Of a stretch of 64,000 nt of DNA, positions 1 to 11,771 are shown one piece after another. The notes beneath the pieces were generated by a model that did not search any database, was not told where the DNA came from, and saw only the letters and a list, made by a program, of their open reading frames with translations. The stretch spans positions 695,935,070 through 695,999,069 of the forward strand of contig NC_056748.1 in NCBI RefSeq assembly GCF_019279795.1. Reading direction: 5' to 3'. This stretch comes from Protopterus annectens. Its lineage: Eukaryota; Chordata; Ceratodontiformes; Protopteridae. How positions within the stretch are numbered: the stretch's first letter is position 1; the number at the start of each line of letters is the position of its first letter. The position numbers and the translations under genes are program-made.

Positions 1-18
1 CTGTCTGCCTGGGATGAC

Positions 19-822
19 ATGGGGCTTCCTGATACTGGCCAAGGCTCTTGCCACCCCTATAGTGCCTTTCTTAGGTGGTGTTCCAAAGACCAAATTACCA
101 CCATAACAGCTACAAACAAATGCAATCTGAGGGTCATGCTGCTCAACGCTAGAAGTCTAAATCTCAAAATGCACTCGCTCGAAGCACTCCTTAAAATGTA
201 AAACATCGACATTTGTGCTGTAACAGAGACCTGGTTCAAGGCAGCAGAAAGCACCCCTGCATTACCAGGTTATAACTATTTTCACACCTTTCAGCCCCAG
301 AACTTGGACCGAAGCTCCAAAGGCGGTGGTGTTTCCATATTCATAAAGGATGTGCACACTTCCAGACTGGTAGCCCAACATAATGCATCAGAGATACTTC
401 AGGTGCAGCTAACATTAGGTAAGACAGTGATTCAGGTTGTTGCCTGCTATAGGTCCCCAACCATGTCCGAAGACTCACACTCCACATTCCTAAGCACCCT
501 GGAGAATATTAGGGTCCAACCTAACACTCTCAAACTGGGCGACTTCAACTACCCCTCCATTAACTGGGAAAACTACTCATGTACCAATACAATTGCCCAA
601 TATTTCCTGGAATGCATTAATTCCAATGCCCTTGACCAGCTCATTCTTACCCCAACTAGAGGTAGAAACATCCTTGACCTGGTCATTACTAACATGGGTG
701 ACCGTTGCTCTACACCAATTGTTAACTCCTCCCTGGTTAAATCCTACCACAAACTAATCACCTTGGAAATCCACCCCCCCCCCCCCAAAGGTAACCATCA
801 TGAAAAACTTCTCCAAAGCTAA
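19..822 (+). pseudogene. CR1-A endonuclease domain
   Basis: APE-type endonuclease of CR1 ORF2, which nicks target DNA for target-primed reverse transcription. The opening LLNARSLNLK, the ICAVTETWF block and the conserved LGDFNYPSINWE motif are visible, followed by LTPTRGRNILDLVITN. The frame runs from about 19 to 822, with one in-frame stop at 199-201. The end reads into a run of C residues near 776-787, where the frame is lost. The order and motifs fit CR1 better than L2 or L1. Confidence 0.85.
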
Positions 823-1438
823 CTCTGGGCTCCTAAAAACAGAGGTGGCTAACTTCATGGCACCCATGCAAATGGAGAATAGTTGCATGACCGCCGAATC
901 ATACATGAATGTACTGTACGAACATGTACACAAATGCATGGATCTCACCATACCAAATAGAACCAAGATGCTCTCCTGCAAAAAAAGGAAGCCAATCTGC
1001 TGGTCCCCTGCCATAAACAGACTCTACAACAGGAGGAGGAAACTGATGCAGAATGAGGAAACTGATGCAGAATAAGGTGAAGTTCCAAGACTGGAAAAAC
1101 TCCCTTATCAGCCTCAACAAAAAGTTGAGATCCCTCATCAAATCTTCTAAAGTTAGCTATGAAAACAGAATTGCAGCAGATTGTAAAGACAGCCACAAGC
1201 CTTCTATAGTTATGTAAATAATCTCCACGGCAATACCTAGATTTGCTCTGAGCTACTGCACAATGGTACCTCCTATACTGAGCCAACAGATATTGCCAAT
1301 ATACTGGCTGACAGATTCAACTTTACCCTTCTCTTCCCCACCAAAGGACCAATCACAATACCAGTAGATTGCCAGGCACCCAGTATTACTGCTGCACAGG
1401 TTAAAACAGCACTGTCCAAGGCCAAGAATACAGCTTCT

Positions 1439-2854
1439 ATGGGACCTGACAATATCCCTGGCTGTGTTCTACATGAACTACGGAGTGAACTGGCACCTCA
1501 CCTGTGTGCCCTGTTCAATCACAGCCTCAACTCAGGCTTTGTCCCTACCAAATGGTGCACTGCTACAGTCATCCCTGTCCACAAAGGAGTGACTACAGAC
1601 CCTGGGAACTATCACCCGATTAGCCTGATGAGTCTGATATGCAAAGCTATGGAATGCATCATCAGGGACCTAATAAACAAGGATATAGGGAATCTCCAAA
1701 CTCTGAACCCCACACAGTTTGGTTTTGTGAAGGGTAGATCATGCTTGCTCAACCTGGTTGACTTCTTTGAATCACTCACCAGAGCTGTGGATGAAGGCAA
1801 GGTGGTTCATACAGCCTACCTTGATCTGGCCAAGGCCTTTGATACCATTCCCCACTCAGGAATCATAGAAAAACTCACTAAGCCAGGCATCAACCCCTAT
1901 ATCGCTAAATGGGTTGCAAACTGGCTCACAGATAGAACCTACAGTGTGAAAGTAGCTGACTCCAAGTTAGATTGCTGACTTGTCACGGGTGGAGTCCCAC
2001 AGGGTTCAGTCCTCTCCTGTTTCGTATCTACTTCTCTGAAGTCAGGCTAACATGAAGGGACTCTGGCTGACAAGGTTTGCAGACGATTGCAAGTTGGGAG
2101 CTATTATTAATTCCTCAAGTGATGCTGACATCCTACAGAAAGACTTCACTGAGACCAATGACTGGTGTCAGAACCATGGCCTTAAGCTCAATGCCAAAAA
2201 AATGTGCTGTCATCCCTTTTGGAAAAACCTGGTTCCCATGAATTACCACATCAATGGTAGTCCACTGAACACAGAAGGAGTTATAAGAGATCTGGGAACA
2301 CAGGTTGACAGCTACCTCTCTTTTGACCACCACATTGCCACTGTGGTCAGAAAGTCCTTCTATGTGGCACATCTCATTACTAAGGGTTTTGCATCCAGGA
2401 AGAAAATATTGTCTCCCTCTACTCTTCCCTCATTAGGCCAGTCATCGGGTACAATGCTCCATTTGGCATGTACCTCACTAGACAACTGCAACAACTGGAG
2501 AGGCAGCAAAAGTACCTTACAAAGAGGATCCTAAGCCTTAAACACTTGTCCTATATGGACAGACTCAAAAAACTCCAACTATTCTCTGTCTCATATCGCT
2601 TACTTAGAAGCAATCTCTGCTTGACTTACAAAGCCATGTCTGACCCAGCTCTGTTAGAAATGCTACATCTAAAGAAATCCCAATCCCTCCATGCTACACG
2701 CTCCAGAGACCTCAACCTCAATACCACAATCAACAGAACAAGCTGGAGGGACAGGTTCATAACCCAGAGACTGCCCATGCTATGGAAAAGACTGCCCTTA
2801 CATGTCAAACAGAGCACCTCACTGGCCCTTTTCCAGAGAAATCTTGATGTGTGA
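1439..2854 (+). pseudogene. CR1-A reverse transcriptase and C-terminal region
   Basis: Reverse transcriptase of CR1 ORF2. Motifs in order: GPDNIPGCVL near 1440, PISLMSLICKAMEC near 1618, FGFVKGRSCLLNL near 1722, YLDLAKAFDTIPHSG near 1816, a decayed GGVPQGS near 1988, and FADDCKLGAI near 2077, which holds the catalytic aspartates. The thumb and C-terminal segments continue in another frame (2468-2854) and end in WRDRFITQRLP. The reading frame changes at least twice (1439-1978, 2052-2534 and 2468-2854 are in different frames), so it is not functional. Confidence 0.88.
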
Positions 2855-3034
2855 ATGGGAAATCGAAAATTCACCCCGGGGATCACTCCAGTGGCTCTAC
2901 TCGACAGAGGCACTGGGAACTAAGGTTGGGTGGCATGATGCCAGGTAATCCTATGGGCTAGGCTTGTAAAGGCTCCAGGGCCATTAGCCTAGTACACACC
3001 TATGAACCTATAAGTATAACAGAAAAAACATGTA

Positions 3035-3326
3035 TGTGCGTGTGTGTGTGTGTTCAAGTTTCTATTTGTGTTTTTTTCTGTCTGTGTGTGTGAATGCATG
3101 CATGAAAGGAGGGGTGTGTGTGAGTGAGAGAGAGTAAATAGTGAGAGTGATCAAGCAACAGCAGCATTGAGGAGGTTTACGTACATCTCACCTCTTAGAT
3201 CAAGTTAACTGGATGAAACCTAAAATAAAGAGGGGAACAAAGGCTCAAACAGGAACATATTCCTCTTACAAAATTCACAAAGTTCCTTCTGTAATAGGAC
3301 TTTTGTTAGCATGCAGCTTTCTGAAG

Positions 3327-3371
<45 letters not shown>

Positions 3372-3545
3372 CTGTGTGTGTGTGTGAGAGAGAGAGAGAG
3401 GAAGAGGGATAGACAGTGAGATGATGGACCACTGGCAGCAGCAGGTAAGAGGTTTGCGTACCTTTCAACCTTTTAGCTCAAGAAATCTGGATAAAGCCTG
3501 AAATAAAGGGGGAGAAGGCTCAAAAATAGGAATAGATTTTAAATA
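3035..3545. repeat. Tandem duplication with TG and AG microsatellites
   Basis: Two diverged copies of a roughly 290-base unit lie in tandem. Each has a TG run followed by an AG run and then a shared unique block. That block reads GAGGTTTACGTAC near 3171 and GAGGTTTGCGTACC near 3450, followed by a related stretch ending in AATAAAG. The TG run is longer in the second copy (3332-3370). No coding signal is seen. Confidence 0.75.
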
Positions 3546-3921
3546 TTGTATTTATAAAAATTAAAAAGTAAGTTAAATAACAGGATTTATGTTAACATGA
3601 ATTTTCTGAAGGAAATAATGTCTGAAAGTCAAATGTATGTTATTATTTAGTGACTTCATTCCCCAATGACTGACAAGAAACCATACAGTTTAGCAGTAAG
3701 GGACCAAAAATAAAGCAAATATCTACATTTAAAAAAATGATATATTTTGGATGTAAAATGCTTCCTCTAACTCTATTTACATATACTACAGCAACTTTGA
3801 AACATTATGCAAAGGAACTATTTTACATAAAAAATATATGAAAAAATAAAATAGTAATAAAAAATATATAAATAAGTAAGTAAAACACAACATTTTTACA
3901 GAGATCCCATTCTCTAAGTGC
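3546..3921. other. AT-rich spacer, nothing recognised
   Basis: About 375 bases of AT-rich sequence between the tandem duplication and the foldback element. I see no open frame, repeat or motif that I can name. Confidence 0.5.
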
Positions 3922-4063
3922 AATAATGCCCTCCAGTGTGTGTGTTAATGTGTAATTAACACTCTATCAGAGGTGTAGAGGCCCTCCGCCTGCGGTGTTG
4001 GGCCTCAGAACACCTCTGGTGGGTGTTAATTACACATTAACACACACCCTGTCAGGCATTATT
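3922..4063. repeat. Foldback (hairpin) MITE-like element
   Basis: A near-perfect inverted repeat with arms of about 53 bases. The outer ends are AATAATGCC on the left and GGCATTATT on the right. The arms share TGTGTGTTAATGTGTAATTA and its reverse complement. The centre holds a second small hairpin (GAGGCCCTCC with a later GGGCCTC). It has no coding capacity. It looks like a non-autonomous DNA transposon that is all terminal inverted repeat. I could not define a target-site duplication, so the superfamily is open. Confidence 0.75.
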
Positions 4064-4263
4064 ACTTGAATATTTTATATCCTCTACTAATTATCCTTTT
4101 TTAAAAGCAGCTTATGTCTAGATTATATTGAAAACTCTACCAATTCTGGTCTTTTGCTTAGGACCCCCCTATTTCCTTCTCTTTGCCTATATGCTGATAT
4201 CAATCCTTGATAGGTAAGGCAATCTCTGGCCTGCAGTCCAAATAAATTCTTGGCCTCTTCCCA

Positions 4264-4976
4264 TTATATTACCTTTCTCTCTTTAATTATTTGCTCCCAA
4301 TATCTCAGTTCCTTTGCCAGCATTCTCCAGCAAAGTCCAGACCCCTCTTGCCTATTGCCTGCATCCCTAATTGCAGTCATCTCTATCGGCACAATCTCCT
4401 TTCTCCATTTCCATGTTGGCTTAGTTCTTAGAACACCTTCTGTTACTTTATAAATATAATGTTCTGTATAGTTATTGTTATTCTCCTTACAGATCCCAGT
4501 CTCACCTTGTTCCTTGAGCTTCCCCCATTTTGTCATCATCCCTTTCCACTTTGAATTATAACTTTTTGCTTGTGATATGTATAGGAGGCTTAACTGTGTA
4601 GCTTTGCAATACCTCTTCAAATCAGGTAATGCCAAATAACTTGTTCTGTTGGAAGTTATCCCACTTGCCTCTTGTTCTTTTTCCCTCCGAGATAAAATCC
4701 TTCAACTGTTTATTAATTGCTTTCCACAACTTCTCCTCTGGTTGATAAAAATATGCCTGACCTGTGTATAAAACTAAGGGGACTAAAAACATTTTGAGTG
4801 CTTGTATCTTGCTATCTATATCCATAAAACAGAGCTATGAATTTCTCAGTTTTTGTATTATCTTTTGTTTAGTCTCTTCCCACATATCCTTAGTTGCCAT
4901 AACAGAATCATTTTTAATCCATGCTGCTAAGTACTTAATTTTACCATGTCTCCATAAATATGGGTATTGCTGAACC

Positions 4977-5043
<67 letters not shown>

Positions 5044-5691
5044 ACATAGTTTACAGCTATTTCCTTTGTTTTATCTTCATTAATGTTGTCTCCTGAAAAG
5101 ACTTTAAACAGTCTCAAAATGTTCCACAACTCTGAAATGTCTTTTTCTGTTTTTATCAGGTATATAATAATATCAGTAGCAAATAAAGCCAGCTTTTCTT
5201 GACTACCATCCTAATTATATCCTTGAATTTCTGACTCCCTTATTTTCTTTGCCAATGATTCAAAATATATCATAAATAAAAGGGAAAGAGGACACCCCTG
5301 CCTGGTTCCTCTGCTCATGCAGAACTTAGAGAAGAACCGAACCCCTTTAATTCTTGCCTCAGATCCCTCATATATCCTCCTTAATCAACCTTATAATTTT
5401 ATCAGGGAATGCAAATGCTTCTATTACCCTACTCATAAAATCCCAGTTTACTCTGTCAATTGCTTTCTCTGCATCAAGATTCATCATCAGCAGTGGTGTT
5501 TTCTTAGATTCTTTTTCCTTCTGGATCATCATTGTTTTATTACTGTTTTCAATTGTTTTCCGCCCCTCCACAAAACCAAACTGATCCATATCTATCAACT
5601 CTGGCATCACCTTTGCCATTCTTTTAGCCATTATTGGCATAAACACTTCATAATCATGGCTTAGAATTGAAATGGGCTTGTATGAAGCCAT
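4264..5691 (-). pseudogene. L1-A reverse transcriptase relic
   Basis: L1-type reverse transcriptase in several short frames. From 5691 downwards: SYKPISILSHDYEVF, then DQFGFVEGRKTIEN, then MNLDAEKAIDRVNWDFM, which correspond to RT blocks 2 to 3 of L1. Nearer the 3' end, [13 protein letters not shown] (about 4780) and ALPDLKRYCKATQLSLL (about 4630) are typical of the post-RT C-terminal region of L1 ORF2. Stops and frame changes break it up, and no complete RT is present. Confidence 0.8.
4979..5041. repeat. (TG)n microsatellite
   Basis: A run of about 31 TG dinucleotides inside the L1-A relic, interrupting its RT region. It accounts for long low-complexity HT reading frames on the other strand. 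Confidence 0.95.
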
Positions 5692-5989
5692 CTTTATGTA
5701 TTACAGCCACCACCTCTTTCTTCCAGAATGTTGGTGCTTCTTCTCCTTTTAAAATACTGTTAAACAAAACGTTCCAGATCTTTATCAGTTTCTTCCCTCC
5801 TAATTTCCAAACTTCCACAGGAATACCACTTGTTCTTGGAGACTTTACTGTACATTCATTCTACATCATCATTTTTATCTCATCTACTCCTATCCTAACT
5901 GTTAGTAATTAAGCTTCCTCTACCTCTAACCTTGGCATATTTAATTCTCCCATAAACATTTCCCCGTTATGTTTCTTTTGACCTTAAAC

Positions 5990-7600
5990 CCCAATATATG
6001 TTATCTACTCCCACTTTCTCAGACTTATTCAGTTCCTATGCCTTATTCTTCATTTTACTCTCCTGTCTCTCTCAGCTCTTACTTCTGGACTCCTGTGCAT
6101 TCTCACAGAGCAACCACTCTCCTTCCTCTACTGCAAGCTGCATCAATACTGAAAAAGCACTTAAAGTCTCTGTTAACCAATCCTGATATAGATTCATTCG
6201 AATCACACTGCACATCTTTCATATCAGCTTTACTTTTTCCACCCTTCTTCCATCTCTCTACATGCTCCTAATTTTCTTGTTCTCCCTCACACAGCCCCAC
6301 AGTCTGTCTCATATTTCACACTATCCTTCTATCAGTCCAATCCCTATATGGCTGACTGGGCTTCCTCCCAAGAAGACCACTACCTTTCCCTTCTGTCATT
6401 CTCCTTCAGTTGCCATTTCAGATTTGCTAACACAGTATGTCCATGCAAATCCAGCATCCCCTGTCCTTCCACACTAACCTACCGATAAATATATCCTTCT
6501 GTTGTACTCCTTGAATGCCACTGGTCTAGTCAATTGTACTGCTTCCTTGTAAATCCTCACTTCCTCACCTTGCCATACTAATCATATACCACTTCCACGT
6601 CTTATTTTTTAGTCTCAAGGGAATACAGCCAGAGACCACCCTAGTAACAACATTTTTACCTTCTAATTGTCAAACATTACCACTCCACTTCTACAAAAAC
6701 ATAACCTAAGCTTAGTTGCTTGATCTGCATTTCTTCCTCTAATTTAATTCAAAGATAAGAAAGCTGTCAACCCCAAATATACACTCCCAATTTTTAATAC
6801 TGGCAAGAACTATCCTTCCCATTACACTCCACTTACCAAAAATCACCAAAAACTTATTTAGATGATATTGCAACTTGAATTCTTTGCCAGATAAAAACGT
6901 TCTTCCAGCACCTTTGGAAAAATGATATCTTTTATCCTTCATCATGACGAGGTTTTCAACAAACAAAGGATCTGATTCTTCCTCCTCTTTACCTACACTT
7001 CATTGTATCAACTTGTTTATGTCAAAAAGTACCACATAAATCCCAGCACTATCACCCATCTTATCCAACTCCGCAAAACTGTACCAAATATCTCTAATGC
7101 TCAACCCTTAATAAAGCCATCCTGCCATTCTCTTCCAACCACAGAATTACTTTTTTAGTCTTATTCTACCAGAATCCTAGTGAAAAACTTCACAAGTGCA
7201 TTCATTAGTGAAACTTTCTTAACCTCGATGGACCACATGGGTTTTCCTTCCTTTTAGGCAACCCAGTCACCATCACTTCCTGCATGGAGGTAGGCAACAG
7301 ACAGATTTCCATGGCTGCCTGAAAAACCTGAATTAAGAAAGGGGCCACAATACCCCATTACATTATAAGAAGAAGCACAAATAGGAAATGCTATTTCCCC
7401 TTTTGTATGCAAAAGACTACCACTACTTCTTCAACCCCATTCACTTCCAATTCCATCCTCACATCTGCCATTACCAGCAGTCCTTCCCATCACATCATCC
7501 CAACACCCCTTCACCTCTGACCTTGTCTTCTTTCATACTTCATACATTGTCTGATAAACACACTTAAACAACACATTTACGTCTTTCGCTTTAGTACCGC
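5990..7600 (-). mobile_element. LINE-X, reverse-transcriptase part (old, minus strand)
   Basis: A decayed LINE that differs from L1-A. On the minus strand one reads a block like DGFIKG near 7110, upstream residues like MVTGLPKRKENPCGP near 7250, and a later stretch KDKRYHFSKGAG and WSVMGRIVLASIKNW within 6739-6966. The pattern suits an L1-superfamily RT region, but the sequence is too broken to place in a clade. Matching minus-strand material at 12399-12725 and 13463-13784 (with an endonuclease-like VSDHACVWM) is probably the rest of the same element, split by L2-A and by the hairpin cluster. Confidence 0.5.
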
Positions 7601-7654
7601 TTTCTCATCTATCGTAAGTACTATTGTAAGTGCATTTACTGTTTTAAAAGGCAT

Positions 7655-7777
7655 GTACTGTTAAGCGCTAAGGGACTGTTGAATCTAGCTTCTTTAAAGT
7701 CTATCTATTGTTAAGCGCAAATGGACTGTTATATGTAGCTGTTATAAAGTGCATTTAGCTGTTATAAAGTGCATTTA
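7655..7777 (+). repeat. Short degenerate tandem motif, possible L2-A 5' UTR
   Basis: Two copies of a roughly 50-base motif starting TGTTAAGCGC, followed by GGACTGTT and ending TATAAAGTGCATTT in the clearer copy, plus a partial third copy (AGCTGTTATAAAGTGCATTT). It lies just upstream of the L2-A coding region. It may be a reiterated promoter, as some LINEs have, but this is inferred from position only. Confidence 0.4.
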
Positions 7778-8199
7778 CTGTTGAGGTAATGTATAGATAA
7801 TGTGCTTTTCATTGCCCTAATCTTTCCCATATCTCCTTCTCCTTCCTAGGGACTCTATACTTTATTGTCAGCCCTACCCAGCCTGCCCCCCCCCCCCCAT
7901 TGAAAGGCTCGCAACGCTAGGGGACTACTGACTGCAAATAAACTGAAAACCAAACAGTCAAACTGTTTTTTTTTTTGTCACCAGCAAGGAAACAAGGTTA
8001 TATTCTCTCCTATACTTAATTTTGTTACATTTTGGAGATTAGCTCTGTAGCAAACCGCTCAGGGGGTCTGCAGCAAAGACAGAAATAAATTAGATATTTC
8101 CCAATTACTCCTGTAACTAAGGCAAAGGGTACTTTATAAAAACAAGAGTCAAGGTTTAGGAAATCAGCTTAATACTTTCCTTTGAAATACCTTACCTTT

Positions 8200-8721
8200 G
8201 GCAAAAACTGTGCATAGCTAGTCTGCATTGGAAAGACCTAATAGATTGGATCTGCAGCCTCGGGGTCTGCTTGGGCCCCACTCTGCACACAGAATGAGGA
8301 AATTCTCCCTCTGGGATATAATATCCTAAGACTAGATAGGATGGGAAAGAAGGGACGGGTGGGCGTTGTAGTTGTCTATAAAAGTACACTTACTCTACAA
8401 CCTCTACAAACTCCTCTACCTAAATTTAATATTGCTGAGATCGTAGGCTCTGTGCTACTCCTTAACAAGAAAAAGACTATCAATATTCTTTGTGCGTACA
8501 TCCCTCCAGGTAATAACTCTCCAATAATTGAGGAGATTCTTCAATGGGTAAAAGACAACCTCCCACAAGAGACTATTCTGCTAGGAGATCTAAACACTGA
8601 TTGGCTAGCCTGCAACTCTAAAAACCCCACTAACCACATCAACCTGTATGGATTCTCTCAACTCATTCAAGAACCTACTAGAGGAGATAAAAAGTCCCAA
8701 AAGGAATCTATACTAAATTGA
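8200..8721 (+). pseudogene. L2-A endonuclease domain
   Basis: APE-type endonuclease of L2 ORF2. A frame open from about 8293 gives EEILPLGYNILRLDR just before the methionine at 8341, then GVVVVYKS, INILCAYIPPGNNSP and ILLGDLNTDWL, and INLYGFSQLIQEPTR. This order is usual for L2 elements of fish and amphibians. The frame ends at about 8721, and the following IDWILVNN-like block is decayed. The methionine at 8341 is internal, not the true start. Confidence 0.8.
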
Positions 8722-9100
8722 ACATTAGTAAACTACCCTGAACATAATTACCAAACAGGTTGTCTGCCAGATGGGCTTAGTGACCACCTCCCAACTTTCC
8801 TCCTACGAAAACGTGTTAACATACCCAAACCTACAGTCTATAGACAAGTCAGAAATGATCACACTGTTAACCCTCTAGAGCTCAACTCTATGTTAAAAAA
8901 TGCAACTGGGAACCACTATGCACCCTTGACTTGGACCAAGCAGTGGACTATTTTAATAGTACTCTTACTAAGATCCTTGATTTAGTAGCCCCATAAGAAC
9001 AATTAGAGCTAAACTACACTATGCTCCATGGCTTAGTAAGTTCACTAGAGCCCTATTAAAATTGAGAGATAAGGCATAGAAAACCTGGAAGAAAGACAGC

Positions 9101-10694
9101 ATGCGTCTTTCCAAACAAAATTATCAACACCTTAGGAATCAGGTCAAAAAACAAACAAGGCTTGATAAACAGAACTACTATCTAAGTATCCAAAAGAAAC
9201 ACTCCAAGAACCCTCAAAAGTTCTGGCATGCAATTAACTCCCTACTAAAACCTAGTAAAACCACAACACCAACTTTCACCTCAACCTCCACAAATACAGA
9301 TAGCGATATAGCCTCCAAATTCAATCAACACTTTACTGAATCCATTAAATCTCTATCTACTCAACTATCCAAAAATAACTACTCATCCATGCCAACAGCT
9401 CCTAACAACACATCTGCCTGTACATTATCACCTGTCCTAACCTCTACAATAAAAAAACACCTCTTAAAACTTAAACCCGCTACTCTTGCAGCAGATGGTA
9501 TACCAGCAAATTTCCTAAAAATGGCTGCCGACTCCATATCATTCCCAGTCTCAATCCTTATCAACCTCTCCATACATGAATCCTATATCCCTCAACTGTG
9601 GAAAATCTCCTACATTATTCCCCTTCTTAAGGGTGGAAAGTCCTATGATTTCTCAAACTACCACCCCATTGCCATTCTGTCTCCTTTATCAAAAATACTT
9701 GTGAAATGCATACACTCTCAAGTCATGCATTTCTTAAACTCAAACAATCTCCTCTCCCCTACACAACATGGCTTCTGCTCACACCACAGCACAACCACCG
9801 CCCTTCTTTCCTTCACAAACCTGGTTAACCAACATAGAAATAACAACAGATCTGTATCTGCTATATTCCTGGACCTCTCTAAAGCATTTGACATGGTTTC
9901 TCACTCCATACTAATAGATACTCTAACCTCTTTAGCCTTTGCCCCTAACACTATTGCCTGGTTTAAAAACTACCTATCAGACCGACAACAAGCTTTCCAA
10001 TGGCAAGGAGTTTTATTACATTTACTCCCAACCACCATTGGTGTACCTAAGGTTCCATATTGGGTCTACTGCTCTTTTCTAGCTTCAACAATAATTTGCA
10101 TACCTCTACCCTGCAGGCCTCACTCACATAGTATCCAGACGATTCCACCCTAATCTGCTCAGCCCCATCTCTTACCATCCTACAGCACCTCACCCAAGAA
10201 TCTTTTGCCTCAGTAGAAAGGTGGATCACTAATATTCAACTTATCTTAAATCCCAACAAAACAAAACTACTTCTATTTACCTCAAAAAATCCAAAAACCT
10301 CTCCACTCTTCTTCTCCTTTATCTCCTCCAATAATGGAACTGTCATTTCACCCTCTCTCCACACCAAGCTCCTTGGCGTCAAAATAGATAACCTCCACTT
10401 TGACATCCATATCTCTCAAACTATAAAAAAGGTACACAAAAAATGGGTTCCCTATACAGACATAAAAAATTTCTATCAGATCAGGCTCAGGTCACCCTAG
10501 CTCAAACCCACCTTCTTTCCACACTAATGTATGCAGCCCCAATCCTCACTTATGTTAGGAAATCTGACCTAGACAAACTTGAGTTTTGTTATAACAAAAT
10601 CGCCAAGTTTGCAAAAAATTCCCCGTTTAGAACCCATCACTGTATACCTCTTAGGCAACTTCAGTGGCTTGAGCTCCCACAGCTATTAACCTAG
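9101..10694 (+). pseudogene. L2-A reverse transcriptase and start of C-terminal region
   Basis: RT of L2 ORF2. Within 9101-10153: FWHAINSLLKPS, LAADGIPANFLKMAAD, YHPIAILSPLSKILVKCIH, QHGFCSHHSTTTALL and IFLDLSKAFDMVSHS. After 10040 the palm region with the catalytic aspartates is damaged by frame changes. The C-terminal part resumes at 10443-10694 (LSTLMYAAPILTY, LRQLQWLELPQLL). The fit to the homologous region of L2-B (55426-56696) is good through this stretch. Confidence 0.85.
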
Positions 10695-10736
10695 CACCAT
10701 CTTGTCATAGCATACAACAAATCCAGCTCCAGACAA

Positions 10737-11771
10737 GTGACAAGTGGAGTACCTCAGGGTTCAGTCCTGGGACCTCTCTTGTTTGGCATCTACTTCTCTG
10801 AAGTACAGGCCAACACTAAGGGACTCTGGCTAACAAAGTTTGCAGATGACTGCAAACTGGGAGCCATTATTGAATCCCCAAATGATGTGGATACTCTACA
10901 AAAGGGCCTTACAGAAACAGATGCTTGGTGCCACAGCCATGGGCTCAAGCTCAATGCCAAGAAATGTATAGTTATCCCCTTTGGGAAAAAACATGTGGCA
11001 GTACACTAAACACCGAAAGTGTGATTAAAGACTTACGGACACAGGTGGAAAGTGGGCTCACCTTCAATAACCACATCGCCACAACAGTCAGGAAATCCTT
11101 CTATGTGGCACACCTCATCACTAAGGGCTTTTCATCCAGAAAAAAGGAGGTCATTGTCCCACTATACTCATCCCTCATTAGACCCATTATAGAATACAAT
11201 GCCCCATTTGGTATGTACCTCTCAAGACATTTGCAACAACTGGAAAGGCCGCAGAAATACCTCACTAAAAGAATAACAGGCATAAAGCAGATGCCCTATG
11301 CTGACCATCTTAAAAAACTCCAGCTATACTCTGTTGTATATCGTCTACTCCGACACAATCTCTGCATAACATACAAGGCCATGTCAAACCCAGAGCTGTT
11401 GGACATGCTACACTTAAAGAAATCCCAATCCCTCAGAGCCACATGCTACAGGGAATTAAATCTTGTCATAATAATAAACAAAACGTGCTGGAGGGATAGG
11501 TTCCTGACCCAGAGACTCCCCAGACTCTAGAATAGGCTGCCCATACATGTCAAGCAGAGTGCCTCTTTGGCCCTCTTCAAAAGGAACCTTGATGATTAGA
11601 TGGGAGAAAGGAAATTCACCCCGGGGATCATGTCAGTCGCACTGCTAGACAGGGGTCCCGGGAAGTAAATAGTGTGTAAAGAAATAGCCAGGGAATTGTT
11701 ATGGCAAGGCTTGTATAGGCCCTAGGGCCAATAGCCTAGTACCAACCTATGAACAACCTAAAACAACCTGA
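10737..11771 (+). mobile_element. CR1 LINE insert, copy CR1-B, inside L2-A
   Basis: A 5'-truncated CR1 carrying the RT palm and the C-terminal region, plus the 3' tail ending near CCTATGAACAACC. It begins in the TSGVPQGSVLGPLLF block (10739), followed by KFADDCKLGAI with the catalytic aspartates, then YVAHLITKGFSSRKKE and RPIIEYNAPFGMYLS. The frame changes near 11000, and a stop sits near 11528. It splits the L2-A C-terminal region between YNKSSS and DKTPALRQ. The flanking 20-odd bases look like a target-site duplication (10718-10736 and 11772-11793). Confidence 0.9.

Larger units (their letters stand above)
1..3005 (+). mobile_element. CR1-clade LINE, copy CR1-A (5' end outside window)
   Basis: This is a CR1-type non-LTR retrotransposon that enters from the left edge. 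It carries an APE-type endonuclease, a reverse transcriptase and a 3' untranslated tail. The tail ends in octamer-like repeats of the form CCTATGAA, which is typical of CR1. The same tail recurs in at least six other places in the window (near 11750, 14640, 15090, 42010, 45615 and 49840). The coding regions are decayed but readable over most of their length, so the copy is not ancient. The start of ORF2 lies close to the left edge, so ORF1 would be upstream of the window. Confidence 0.9.
4075..5990 (-). mobile_element. L1-like LINE 3' part, copy L1-A
   Basis: Minus-strand fragment of an L1-superfamily LINE, homologous to two longer copies at 23275-40505 and 45755-62095. It covers reverse transcriptase motifs through to the C-terminal region. 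A TG microsatellite (4979-5041) lies inside it. Near 5990 the homology to the other copies stops and a different LINE begins. The 3' end is truncated relative to L1-B: position 4080 corresponds to about 23905 there. Confidence 0.85.
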
